Of a DNA stretch of 64,000 nt, positions 47,295-55,422 are shown one piece after another. The stretch's first letter is position 1; each line of letters starts with the position of its first letter. This DNA is from Halalkalibaculum roseum (GTDB lineage Bacteria; Bacteroidota; Rhodothermia; Balneolales; Balneolaceae), in the NCBI RefSeq assembly GCF_011059145.1, contig NZ_JAALLT010000003.1, positions 434,001 through 498,000 on the forward strand, written 5' to 3'. The position numbers were made by a program, and so were the translations under genes. Below the pieces are notes generated by a model. It was given only the letters and a program-made list of their open reading frames with translations. It ran no database searches and was not told the origin of the DNA.

Positions 47295-47459
47295 ATGGCA
47301 TCTTCAGGAAATACCGTTGAATATGTAAAAGGTGGGATCACGTTGGGAACCGCTTTGGCTGTAACCATCTCCTGGTCAGTAAACAAATCGATTATCTGGG
47401 CAATCATTCACGGGCTCTTCAGCTGGTTTTACGTTATCTATTACGCGTTGGTTTATTAA
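47295..47459 (+). CDS. Small conserved membrane protein (54 residues)
   Basis: An ORF of 55 codons preceded by the clear ribosome site ggaggga, 5 nt from the ATG. The product begins MASSGNTVEYVKGG, has one long hydrophobic stretch (TLGTALAVTISWSV) and a second, more amphipathic one (IIWAIIHGLFSWFYVIYYAL). It has the look of a short two-helix membrane protein found widely in bacteria. Function is unknown. It follows the degenerate beta-lactamase-like gene and precedes a membrane protein gene by 17 nt. Confidence 0.75.
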   Translation: MASSGNTVEYVKGGITLGTALAVTISWSVNKSIIWAIIHGLFSWFYVIYYALVY

Positions 47460-47476
47460 TCAGATATTTTTTCTAA

Positions 47477-47968
47477 ATGTCAAAATTCAAGTTTCTCTAT
47501 TTCTACTGGCTGATACCGGCATTTCTGCTTTTTTTGGTACTTCACCAGATCAGTGTCTATTACGGTGTCATCGATACCTATGAAAACGGTGACTCGTATA
47601 CGGCTGAGGTCGTTGAGTTTGAACTCAAACAGATTGCGGCCCAGACCAACGGATATGTCATTTTACGCTTTAGTCCGGAAGGGGCTGGCGAAATGCAGCA
47701 AAAGCTTTCCCTCCCAGTTGAGATGGCCGGTCAGATTCAGGAGATACGCATTATACCAATTCGATACCAGGAAGGGGCGCGCCATAATATTGTCATGATG
47801 CCTACTTACGAAACGCAGAAGAACCTGGTGATGACCAATATCGCCATGGCGGCTGTGGGTTTCCTGATCACCTGTATCATCGGGTATTGGGTGAATCGTT
47901 ATGTCAGCCGGAAAATGAAGCAAGGGGAAACAGAAATTGTATTTGAAAGAGTAGATACGGATGAGTAA
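47477..47968 (+). CDS. Two-helix membrane protein of unknown function
   Basis: 163 residues with an N-terminal helix (about 7-27) and a C-terminal helix (about 124-142) around a soluble domain that has TAEVVEFELKQIAAQTNGYVILRFSPEG. No family known to me. The last 8 nt overlap the next gene, which indicates translational coupling with the methyltransferase. The 54-residue membrane protein gene lies 17 nt upstream. Confidence 0.65.
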   Translation: MSKFKFLYFYWLIPAFLLFLVLHQISVYYGVIDTYENGDSYTAEVVEFELKQIAAQTNGYVILRFSPEGAGEMQQKLSLPVEMAGQIQEIRIIPIRYQEGARHNIVMMPTYETQKNLVMTNIAMAAVGFLITCIIGYWVNRYVSRKMKQGETEIVFERVDTDE

Positions 47969-48686
47969 TTCAAAAGGGACACTTTACCTGATCCCCAATA
48001 CACTCGGTAAAACGCCTGAAAACAACACCATTCCCGAGTATGTTTTAAATATCATCAGAAGTCTGGATGTGCTGGTTGTTGAAAATATCCAGACAGCCGT
48101 TAAATATTTGCAGTGGGTCGGCGACACCATACCGGAATATAAGATTGAATTCCTGCTATTGAATAAAAAGACACCTACGCACGAAATTGCCTCGTTTATG
48201 GATCCCCTGAAAAAAGGACGTGATGTGGGATTGATCTCAGAAGCTGGGTGTCCCGCCGTGGCTGACCCGGGCTCCGAACTCATAAAGATGGCACATGCCC
48301 AGCATATCAGCGTGCAGCCCCTGGTAGGTCCATCTTCCATCTTGCTGGCTTTGATGGGATCGGGCTTCAACGGACAAAATTTTGCCTTTCACGGTTATCT
48401 GCCCATTGAAAAATCCGGCAGGCAGCAGCAGATTCAGCAACTTGAACAAGAGTCAAGGGATAAAGACCGCACGCAAATATTTATGGAGGCTCCTCATCGC
48501 AATGACGCGATTATTAAAGATGTCACTAAGCTTTGCCACCCGGAGACTCGTTTTTGCACAGCCACCAATCTCACCTTGCCTGATGAATCGATCATATCGA
48601 AACCGGTATCTGCCTGGAAGCAAGAAAAGTGGGAGTCCATTAATAAAGAACCCACCATTTTCCTGCTGTACGCATCGAAATTATAA
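47961..48686 (+). CDS. SAM-dependent methyltransferase (RsmI/tetrapyrrole methylase family)
   Basis: A 241-residue two-domain methylase of the RsmI-related type. The signature GLISEAGCPAVADPGSELI is present, as is QPLVGPSSILLALMGSGFNGQNFAFHGYLP. RsmI makes the 2'-O-methylation of C1402 in 16S rRNA; this shorter paralogue may modify another target. It starts inside the end of the preceding membrane protein gene. The gene ends before a repeat-bearing convergent gap. Confidence 0.8.
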   Translation: MSNSKGTLYLIPNTLGKTPENNTIPEYVLNIIRSLDVLVVENIQTAVKYLQWVGDTIPEYKIEFLLLNKKTPTHEIASFMDPLKKGRDVGLISEAGCPAVADPGSELIKMAHAQHISVQPLVGPSSILLALMGSGFNGQNFAFHGYLPIEKSGRQQQIQQLEQESRDKDRTQIFMEAPHRNDAIIKDVTKLCHPETRFCTATNLTLPDESIISKPVSAWKQEKWESINKEPTIFLLYASKL

Positions 48687-48722
48687 GTTTTATCCGCTGG
48701 TTTACACGGATTTGATGACTAT

Positions 48723-48753
48723 TCTCATCCCGCAGCAGAGCAGCTGAATGAGA
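48723..48753. repeat. Conserved-loop hairpin, copy C
   Basis: Ten base positions on each side of loop cagcagagcag; eight of ten can pair (tctcat with atgaga, plus two inner pairs). The loop equals that of the copy at 36854-36882, but the stem sequence differs. It lies between convergent genes. Confidence 0.55.
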
Positions 48754-48808
48754 GAGAAGGGATCACAAAAAAATCAGGCAAATCTGCGGCCAACAAATAC
48801 AAATAAGA

Positions 48809-48838
48809 AAAGCCTGCTCGAGTTATCGAACAGGCTTT
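48809..48838 (-). terminator. Terminator of the ankyrin gene
   Basis: aaagcctg/caggcttt with an inner TCGA/TCGA stem and an A-rich upstream flank (T-rich on the minus strand), 23 nt past the ankyrin stop codon. Confidence 0.75.
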
Positions 48839-48861
48839 GCAGTAACAATACTGCTATGTTA

Positions 48862-49239
48862 TTAAGCCCCTGCCTCCTCAAGCAAGTGCAAAATATCGTC
48901 GTAATTATGAGAACTGGCCTGATCCTTCGCAGACCAACCGCGATCGTCCATCACATCAACATCGCTGTGGTGTTTAATCAATAGTTGAACTATGTCATGA
49001 TGACCGTTGCTGGTGGCCCAATACAAGGCACTCGTCCCGCGATTATCTCTCGCGTTTACATCTGCCCCGTTGTCTAGTAAAAATTGTACAATATCAAGGT
49101 GGCCATGCTTTGCAGCTTTCATCAGTGCTGTACGGTCATGTTCATCACTGGTATTTACATCGATACCGTCATTAACCATGCCAACTATAGTATCGAGGTC
49201 TCCGCTCTCTGCGGCGTCAAGAAAGGTTTCATCATTCAT
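48862..49239 (-). CDS. Ankyrin repeat protein
   Basis: 125 residues forming about four ankyrin repeats: TFLDAAESGDLDTIVGMV, then DRTALMKAAKHGHLDIVQFLL, TSALYWATSNGHHDIVQLL and a capping repeat. It has no signal peptide, so it is probably a cytoplasmic protein-binding module with an unknown partner. It precedes the M49-like gene's end on the same strand and has its own terminator. Confidence 0.9.
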   Translation of the reverse strand: MNDETFLDAAESGDLDTIVGMVNDGIDVNTSDEHDRTALMKAAKHGHLDIVQFLLDNGADVNARDNRGTSALYWATSNGHHDIVQLLIKHHSDVDVMDDRGWSAKDQASSHNYDDILHLLEEAGA

Positions 49240-49347
49240 ACGCTTTTACCTCTGTTTTTTTGTATTTAGATGGGAACTATTTTATTGTAACTCATTGCAA
49301 TGATAGAGTCAAACAGAAGCAATGTATTCTAATAAAAAATGTTAACC

Positions 49348-49371
49348 CGGAGGCCGGTAATCCCGCCTCCG
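49348..49371 (-). terminator. Terminator of the M49-like peptidase gene
   Basis: cggaggccgg pairs with cccgcctccg (one mismatch) around a short loop; the minus-strand sequence after it is rich in T (gttaacattttttatt). It lies 12 nt beyond the stop codon. Confidence 0.75.
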
Positions 49372-49383
49372 AGATGTAACACT

Positions 49384-51051
49384 TTACAAGCCGATCTCTT
49401 CCAAACCCTGCTCAAAAGTTATGTCTGTAGGTATGCCTTCAGAGTCTACGCGATCGAGCGAAGCCTGCAGCTGTTCGCCGACCTGCCCATATTTCTCAAC
49501 AAAATCTGAAACTCCCTCATAGTCTCCGTCGCCCTGCAGCATCAGAATCTTTCTGGAAAGTGCATTAGTAGCTTCTTCGATCTTATCAAAATTGACACTG
49601 TAGGTTTGGGTATCTTCATTATAGCTGAAAGCTCCCTGCTCCTTGAAAAAGTTAAACCGGATCAGGTTTGCTTTGCCATGAGCACTTGCAGAACCAAAAC
49701 GTATGGAGCGAAAGATACTGGCCATAAAGGTCACGTAATTATCCTCAATACTTCCCTCGGACACCATACCATCTTCCCTAAGACTGGTAACCATGTACAG
49801 ACCCAGTACATCGGCCTTGCCCTCTTCCAGTGCAGAGGCGTGTTCTTTCAGCGCTTCGCGGACCGTACCTTCACCGTCTAGGGTATTCTTGATACCCAGG
49901 CCGTGCGCCACTTCGTGGAACATGGTATTTCCGAAAAAGGCATCAAAGGTAATATGCTCTCTTTGCTCCTGCGCAATCAGTGTTTCTGAAATTGGGACCA
50001 GTATTTTATCATATTTCCCGCGCATAGCATTCTTGAGCTGCAGGCGCCGGGTCCCTTTTTGAAGCTGAACTTGCTCATCATTTGGTAGGTTAATGGCAAT
50101 AGTCTTTGATCCGGCATTGGCATCGCCCGATACATAAACCACGTCATAGGCATTCAGGTCAGAATCACGCCCGGGTGTCTCCTGTTTGTACTCATCAGGT
50201 ACTGGCAGCCCCTCCTGCAGTTCGGGAAGAACAGTGGCATATTTCGACAGGCGATCGCTCCACTCGGTGTCTTTTACAAGAATAAAGGTTTCATGAGCCG
50301 CCTTATAACCATATAGCTGATCCTCATAGGTTTCGATGGGCCCGATGACGACATCAATCACATTATCTTTCATATCCATCCAAGCCAGGTCGCTCTCCTG
50401 GTAGTCATCGGTAAGCAGGGCTTCGGCACGAAGATTCAAATACTCCTTCAGACCGGGATCTTCAGCAAGTTCTGCAGCCTCTTTCAGCTTCTCAGAAGCC
50501 AGTTTATGCTGCTCAGCAAAAGCCTGATGGTAAGGAACCGTAATCAGCTCGCCGTCGTCATCACGTCTGACAAGCGTGTAGAGATCATCCTTTGCTTCCG
50601 AGTCCCAAGCTTCAAACTCCTCCTTGGTGATATCTTCCGGGTAGAAATTTGCACCCGCAGGTTTGGCACCAAACCCTTCCACAAAGGGCTCATTCTCTTC
50701 GAGTCGATCCCATGGGCCAAAATTAATTTCTGCATAACGACTCGCTTGGGGACTATCAATCATATCCATAAGTTCTGACTTGTCACCATAGGCCTGCATC
50801 CAGAAAACCTCGTCCATAGCCTCCGCAGCTTCGATCAGCAGCGGGATCATCTTTCTCTCATTTTCTGAGAGCTTAGATACATCAGTAGTAAGGGTGAAAG
50901 AGGTGTACTGATCGAGGCGGTCTTCGATCGACATTTCGGAACCCTCATCCAACTGTTCATTTGTCCCGGCATTACCGGTACAGCTCTGAAGTACCAAACC
51001 GATTACCAGAAGTGAAAAAAATAGAGGGGAATTACATTTCAAGCGATCCAT
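49384..51051 (-). CDS. M49-like (dipeptidyl-peptidase III family) zinc lipoprotein peptidase
   Basis: A 555-residue protein with a lipobox (LVLQSCTGN, Cys24), so membrane-anchored. The zinc site reads HEVAHGLG followed by EEGKADVLG, i.e. HExxH plus an EExxAD helix, in the order of dipeptidyl peptidase III, where the usual motif is HELLGH. The shorter spacing (HExxH) is unusual for M49. It would cleave peptides outside the cytoplasm. I am sure of a zinc peptidase fold, less of the substrate. Confidence 0.75.
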   Translation of the reverse strand: MDRLKCNSPLFFSLLVIGLVLQSCTGNAGTNEQLDEGSEMSIEDRLDQYTSFTLTTDVSKLSENERKMIPLLIEAAEAMDEVFWMQAYGDKSELMDMIDSPQASRYAEINFGPWDRLEENEPFVEGFGAKPAGANFYPEDITKEEFEAWDSEAKDDLYTLVRRDDDGELITVPYHQAFAEQHKLASEKLKEAAELAEDPGLKEYLNLRAEALLTDDYQESDLAWMDMKDNVIDVVIGPIETYEDQLYGYKAAHETFILVKDTEWSDRLSKYATVLPELQEGLPVPDEYKQETPGRDSDLNAYDVVYVSGDANAGSKTIAINLPNDEQVQLQKGTRRLQLKNAMRGKYDKILVPISETLIAQEQREHITFDAFFGNTMFHEVAHGLGIKNTLDGEGTVREALKEHASALEEGKADVLGLYMVTSLREDGMVSEGSIEDNYVTFMASIFRSIRFGSASAHGKANLIRFNFFKEQGAFSYNEDTQTYSVNFDKIEEATNALSRKILMLQGDGDYEGVSDFVEKYGQVGEQLQASLDRVDSEGIPTDITFEQGLEEIGL

Positions 51052-51152
51052 AATTATACCTTTAGTTGAAGATTAACGCCTTAGATTCATTTCTTTTAAA
51101 TATCCGATAAATCGTACGGTCGGACAATATCTGTAAAAAATCAATTTCATCT

Positions 51153-52157
51153 TCAAGAAGCCTGCGGCAAATGACCCGGGACCAGTTTTCTTTTGTTGAG
51201 TTCCGACAAAATTAGTTCTGTCATATCACTCTGAAATGGAAATTCATAGCGTATGTCCAGAACATAGGCTTTTACCCGGAGTTTGACGACATAATTCTTC
51301 TGATGAATTTCATTCTTCGCAATTACAATAACCGGTTTCTGAAGGTAGGCATATCGCGATGAAATTGCAGCCTTGTAGGCAATACGTTTAACCAATTCCA
51401 CATCAATATCAGCCGGCAGATAAATTTCTGCCACAACCTGACAGTCGAGCGCACTGGAATTGGCATTTGAAACCGCTTTATTCATCAGCTCACCATTCGG
51501 TATGGTAACGACGGAATCGTCAGGAGTAACGATTCGGCAAGATCTCAGTCCGATCTGTAGAACCTCCCCATAATATTCCCCTACCTGAATTTTATCACCA
51601 ACCTGAAAAGGCCGATCCAGAATGATGATAAATCCACCAAATACATTTTTAAGGATATCCTGTGAAGCAAAACCTACAGCAATACCTATAGAAGCAGTAA
51701 CTGTGAGTACCGTTTCAAAAGGCGGGTCGATAATACCGGCAATGATAATATACAGTGAAAAAGACCAGATCGTAATTCGCGCGATGGGGACCAGTCGTTT
51801 TGTAAAGAGCCGGTATCGCGCCGATTTCTCAGAGATATTATCCAGTATCCGAACGACAAATTTATTGAGAAAGTAAGTAATGGCCAGAATAAACAGGGTG
51901 AGAAAGATCACATTAAAAGAGATCAGCTCCTTTATTTCTTCCAGCCTGGATTCTGAGCCGGTGCCTTCGGCCTCTGCATTCTCTCCCCCGGATTCGGACA
52001 GGTTGTTCTGTGCAACCGTGTCTGAATTTTGAACCATCTCTTCCTGTGCAGCTGATGCATCAAGAGTATCTGTATCATTCTGGGCTGTACTCAATACCGG
52101 TACTTGTAATAGAAAGACCAGAAAGAATATTAAATGTGAAAAGTTTCGGTAACTCAT
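51153..52157 (-). CDS. Mechanosensitive ion channel of the MscS family
   Basis: A 334-residue protein: a signal-like N-terminus (SHLIFFLVFLLQVPVLSTAQ), a linker rich in Asn, Ser and Glu, membrane helices, the pore-lining glycine/alanine helix (TASIGIAVGFASQDILKNVFGG) and a C-terminal beta domain (RPFQVGDKIQVGEYYGEVLQIG). It releases solutes on membrane tension. It follows a gene for a 1000-residue ATPase by only 9 nt, so they are co-transcribed. Confidence 0.9.
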   Translation of the reverse strand: MSYRNFSHLIFFLVFLLQVPVLSTAQNDTDTLDASAAQEEMVQNSDTVAQNNLSESGGENAEAEGTGSESRLEEIKELISFNVIFLTLFILAITYFLNKFVVRILDNISEKSARYRLFTKRLVPIARITIWSFSLYIIIAGIIDPPFETVLTVTASIGIAVGFASQDILKNVFGGFIIILDRPFQVGDKIQVGEYYGEVLQIGLRSCRIVTPDDSVVTIPNGELMNKAVSNANSSALDCQVVAEIYLPADIDVELVKRIAYKAAISSRYAYLQKPVIVIAKNEIHQKNYVVKLRVKAYVLDIRYEFPFQSDMTELILSELNKRKLVPGHLPQAS

Positions 52158-52166
52158 AACATGCTC

Positions 52167-55100
52167 CTATACTAAGTGTATGATATTGCGTTCCTTAAGA
52201 ACGCGTACAATTTGGCGATACATTAACTGGTTTACGAAATAACGATCCCCGTCCTGTCGTAGCAGTCCCCTCGTTTTAAGCCTTACCAACATGAGCCTGC
52301 TCTCCTGCTCCGTAAACAAAAGTACTTTTGACAGCTCGGAAGGTGTAAGAGTATCGTGTAATATGATGGAAGCAAGAGTAAACAACACATCCGGTCTCAG
52401 ATCCTGTATCATTTCTACGGAGGTGACCTCCAGCGGCTTTATATAAAAATGGGTCTCGTCGAAGTCACGAATAGATCGGATCCAGAAAATCATGGCTATG
52501 GATGCATTTCCTTCGGATAAATTGGTCAGATCCTCAAAGTAAGCATCCTTTAAATATTTCCTTGCCTCCTCTTCCTGGTCCATAATTTTTCGGTAAGCCC
52601 GGCTTTTACTTTGAAGCTCACCGGGTTCGAAATAAAGTTCATAACCGCTCGAACGGTGTCGACTCAAGATAACTGATTCAATCTGACGGGCATCCAGTTT
52701 GTCAGTTCGCATCATGTGTGAAAAATATTCACTGATTGAGACTACCTTATCCATAAAATTCCATGCATAAAGTGAACTGCTGACTATCCAAAAGATGCTT
52801 TCCTTGGTTTCAGAAATTACATAAAGAAGGCTTTCCAAAGCTGCATACCCGTTTATATTTCTCAGGTATAGATTTTGAAGGGCTTCCAGTACAATGACCT
52901 TCTTCTTTTTTTCATTGCGAATAGCCTCAATAATACCTTCAATGGAATCTACATTTTCCAGATCCAGCTCCCTCTCCATCAATTTGATGAATTCAACTTC
53001 ACTGGAAATAGCACCGACTAGGTGAATATCCTTGACCTCCCGTTGCTTGAAAAAATCGTCCAGTGCATAGCTAAGATAGGTCGATTTACCGCTTCCCTTT
53101 TCACCAATCACTGCGAAAGTAGAAGGATAGTTGTTTTCCCAGCTTTCAAATGCTTTCTGCAGGTAACTGAAATTCTCATTCAGAGTTACATAAAATCGGC
53201 GGTCGGTTTCCATGTCAAAATTAAAAAGCCGGCGATAAATGTAGGGCAGTTCCTTTATTTTTTCATCGGTATTGGACAGGTAGGTAGCCACATCCGTCTT
53301 TAAGACCTGTTCTGCTTGCTGTTCCTCGAACCCAAGAAAGCGTCGAGCCACTGAAAGATAGGCTTTGACTTTTTTCCCGATAAAACGTCGGAAAACAGCA
53401 AACGAATCCTGGATACGGGCCCAACGTGCCCCTGCCTTGGTCTGCCATCCATGCGCTTTCTGCTTAACCTTGTATTTGGCATCCAGCAGCTGTAACTCTT
53501 TGGAGTCACCATTGTGAACCAGATTCAGCATTTTGTTAGAAAACTCCCGGCACCCATCGATCACCACCAGTTTCAGCTGTTCCTGCTTGTTTTGAACCGT
53601 TTCTGCGGTGTTATCCAGTTTGGTGATAGTTCGCTCCACCGCTTCAATTACAATGCTGTACGGATCATTATCCCCGTCAGCATTCTCAAATAGCTCAAGC
53701 GCTGAGTCAAAATTCACCTCAATTACCTCCTGTACCTCAGCCAGGTCACCGGCAACTTGTACCATAAAATCTTCGTAGTGCTGCTGCGACGGTTGAAGTC
53801 TGTTTAACATATGCTCTTTCAGGCTGCGTACAAGCAGCAGACGCCACGTGATCATCCGGAAGTTAAAATCCGGTGGATTATTATCCGTATCGAGATCGTA
53901 TAAAAATAGAACGTGTTCTGATATTGAATTTGCCTTCATCAGTACACGCTCAGAAAATAGATTCGCCTGGTTTGAGAGCTGTGTTTTTTCAATGAGCTCG
54001 TTCAGAGGATCCTTGGTCTCACTGACCAGTTTAGCCATCAGCTTTTTACTGTCGTCTATCAGTTGAAGTGCCGCCTCTTTATTTTGCTTATCCCGGTAAG
54101 TCTGTATGCTGCTTTGTATTCCCTGTAGGTCATTCTGTAAAGATTTGATCGGTTTTTTTAAATAGGAGTCGAAAAAGGTGGCAAGACTGTCGATAAAATC
54201 CATACCTTGCTCATCCAATTCCTTTTGAAAACCTACAAACTCTTTAACCGTTTCTGTTTTATCCAAAAGCTGTAGATTGGCCTCATTCCACTCCTCCAGT
54301 GCATTATCCAGTACATCTCTAAACCGGGAGGCTCTTTTCTCAACTCTTGACTCTTGATAGAACCCGGATCTTCGTTCCATCGTACCGACACGTTCCAGAT
54401 AATGAAGGAGATTTTCCCGTATAGTATCAAAATCCTCCTCCACTTGCCGATCCAGATCATTACGATACTTCTTTGTGCCCTGTAACAACTCATTTACTCT
54501 TTCATCAAAAGACGGTGCCGGAACTACTTCCGGTTCTCCCCCGGATATATCGCTCTCATAGTAGTTTTCAGCAAGATAGTTTTCCAGCTCTAAAATTATG
54601 TCAGTAACATGACGATAATCACCATCAACACGTCTCTTTAAGAGTTCATCCGCCTTATACAGGTGATACTCGGTTACGTGTTGATAGGGTATTTGCTGCC
54701 GCCAGGGTTCATAAGCGCGGGTAGGTTTATTAAGCAACTTCCTTAATATATTGGAAAAATCACGTGAGATCGATCCCAATGATCTTGCAGTCCTCTTCAA
54801 AGATTTTATGAAGCGGACATTTGCCGCATCCTGCTCAAGTTTTTTAAAACGACTTTCACTTTGGCTTACAGAAATATCTTTTTCGAGTTCAAAAGTGTGC
54901 TTTTTGACTGCTGTCAAATAAACATCAGCAATTGTTGTCTCCTTATGCTCTTCGATGATACCTCTAATATTCTGGAGGGTATCGGTCATAACTTCCAGAA
55001 CCTTGCTCTGATCATCCGTGACTTGGAGACGTGTTTGAAGCCTTTGAAGTAGTTCAATTACTTCTTCCAAATATTGGCTACGCTTTTCCCTTACTGCTTC

Positions 55101-55169
55101 TGCAAGCTTCTGATCGATCAGATCATTTAATGCAGACTTAAGGTCACGCATTCTTTTTTTCTCACTCAT
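52167..55169 (-). CDS. Large coiled-coil P-loop ATPase (STAND-like) with winged helix end, unknown
   Basis: A 1000-residue cytoplasmic protein. Residues 1-640 are almost entirely helical and coiled-coil in character, rich in Glu, Gln, Lys and Leu. A P-loop follows: AVIGEKGSGKSTYLS (Walker A at 689-697), with a Walker B-like VIVLEAL near 758-764 (Glu in place of the usual Asp). The ARQIESVILSRHRSSGYEL region resembles the helical lid of AAA/STAND ATPases. The end (about 930-1000) is a winged helix (LTPSELSKVLLFTEQESRLMLVRLKTRGLL). I do not recognise the full architecture. It is the first gene of a two-gene unit with a MscS channel. Confidence 0.7.
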   Translation of the reverse strand: MSEKKRMRDLKSALNDLIDQKLAEAVREKRSQYLEEVIELLQRLQTRLQVTDDQSKVLEVMTDTLQNIRGIIEEHKETTIADVYLTAVKKHTFELEKDISVSQSESRFKKLEQDAANVRFIKSLKRTARSLGSISRDFSNILRKLLNKPTRAYEPWRQQIPYQHVTEYHLYKADELLKRRVDGDYRHVTDIILELENYLAENYYESDISGGEPEVVPAPSFDERVNELLQGTKKYRNDLDRQVEEDFDTIRENLLHYLERVGTMERRSGFYQESRVEKRASRFRDVLDNALEEWNEANLQLLDKTETVKEFVGFQKELDEQGMDFIDSLATFFDSYLKKPIKSLQNDLQGIQSSIQTYRDKQNKEAALQLIDDSKKLMAKLVSETKDPLNELIEKTQLSNQANLFSERVLMKANSISEHVLFLYDLDTDNNPPDFNFRMITWRLLLVRSLKEHMLNRLQPSQQHYEDFMVQVAGDLAEVQEVIEVNFDSALELFENADGDNDPYSIVIEAVERTITKLDNTAETVQNKQEQLKLVVIDGCREFSNKMLNLVHNGDSKELQLLDAKYKVKQKAHGWQTKAGARWARIQDSFAVFRRFIGKKVKAYLSVARRFLGFEEQQAEQVLKTDVATYLSNTDEKIKELPYIYRRLFNFDMETDRRFYVTLNENFSYLQKAFESWENNYPSTFAVIGEKGSGKSTYLSYALDDFFKQREVKDIHLVGAISSEVEFIKLMERELDLENVDSIEGIIEAIRNEKKKKVIVLEALQNLYLRNINGYAALESLLYVISETKESIFWIVSSSLYAWNFMDKVVSISEYFSHMMRTDKLDARQIESVILSRHRSSGYELYFEPGELQSKSRAYRKIMDQEEEARKYLKDAYFEDLTNLSEGNASIAMIFWIRSIRDFDETHFYIKPLEVTSVEMIQDLRPDVLFTLASIILHDTLTPSELSKVLLFTEQESRLMLVRLKTRGLLRQDGDRYFVNQLMYRQIVRVLKERNIIHLV

Positions 55170-55422
55170 GTAAAACCCGGCTAAAATAACTTGATGTATT
55201 CAGTACACACAGATATAACATACATACTATCTCATTTAATAAATGACAGTGTTTAATCATTATAATGTGTAAATTATATCTGTTTTTATTCTTATCTAAA
55301 TATTATTTAATTTCAATAAATGTGTTTCCTGCTTATTATTGCCATTAAGAACTGATAAGCGCCCCATAATCGTGAAGGTTCAGCAATATATCAAAACGAA
55401 GACTGTGACTGACAATTTATTC
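55170..55422. other. Divergent intergenic region with in-frame open stretch
   Basis: AT-rich, no RNA or protein gene is supported. The frame of the amidase is open from a TTG at 55339, but the ATG at 55423 begins a better signal peptide. Confidence 0.4.

Larger units (their letters stand above)
48687..48861. other. Convergent intergenic region with repeat and terminator
   Basis: Between the methylase gene and the ankyrin gene. It contains acacggatttgatgac, the third conserved-loop hairpin, wording aatcaggcaaatctgcggcc (similar to the tail after copy B) and a terminator at 48809-48838. No gene is supported. Confidence 0.5.

Noticed and set aside
55339-55422. Extended TTG start for the amidase
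   Set aside because: The additional 28 residues bury the signal peptide; the ATG at 55423 gives a standard exported protein.
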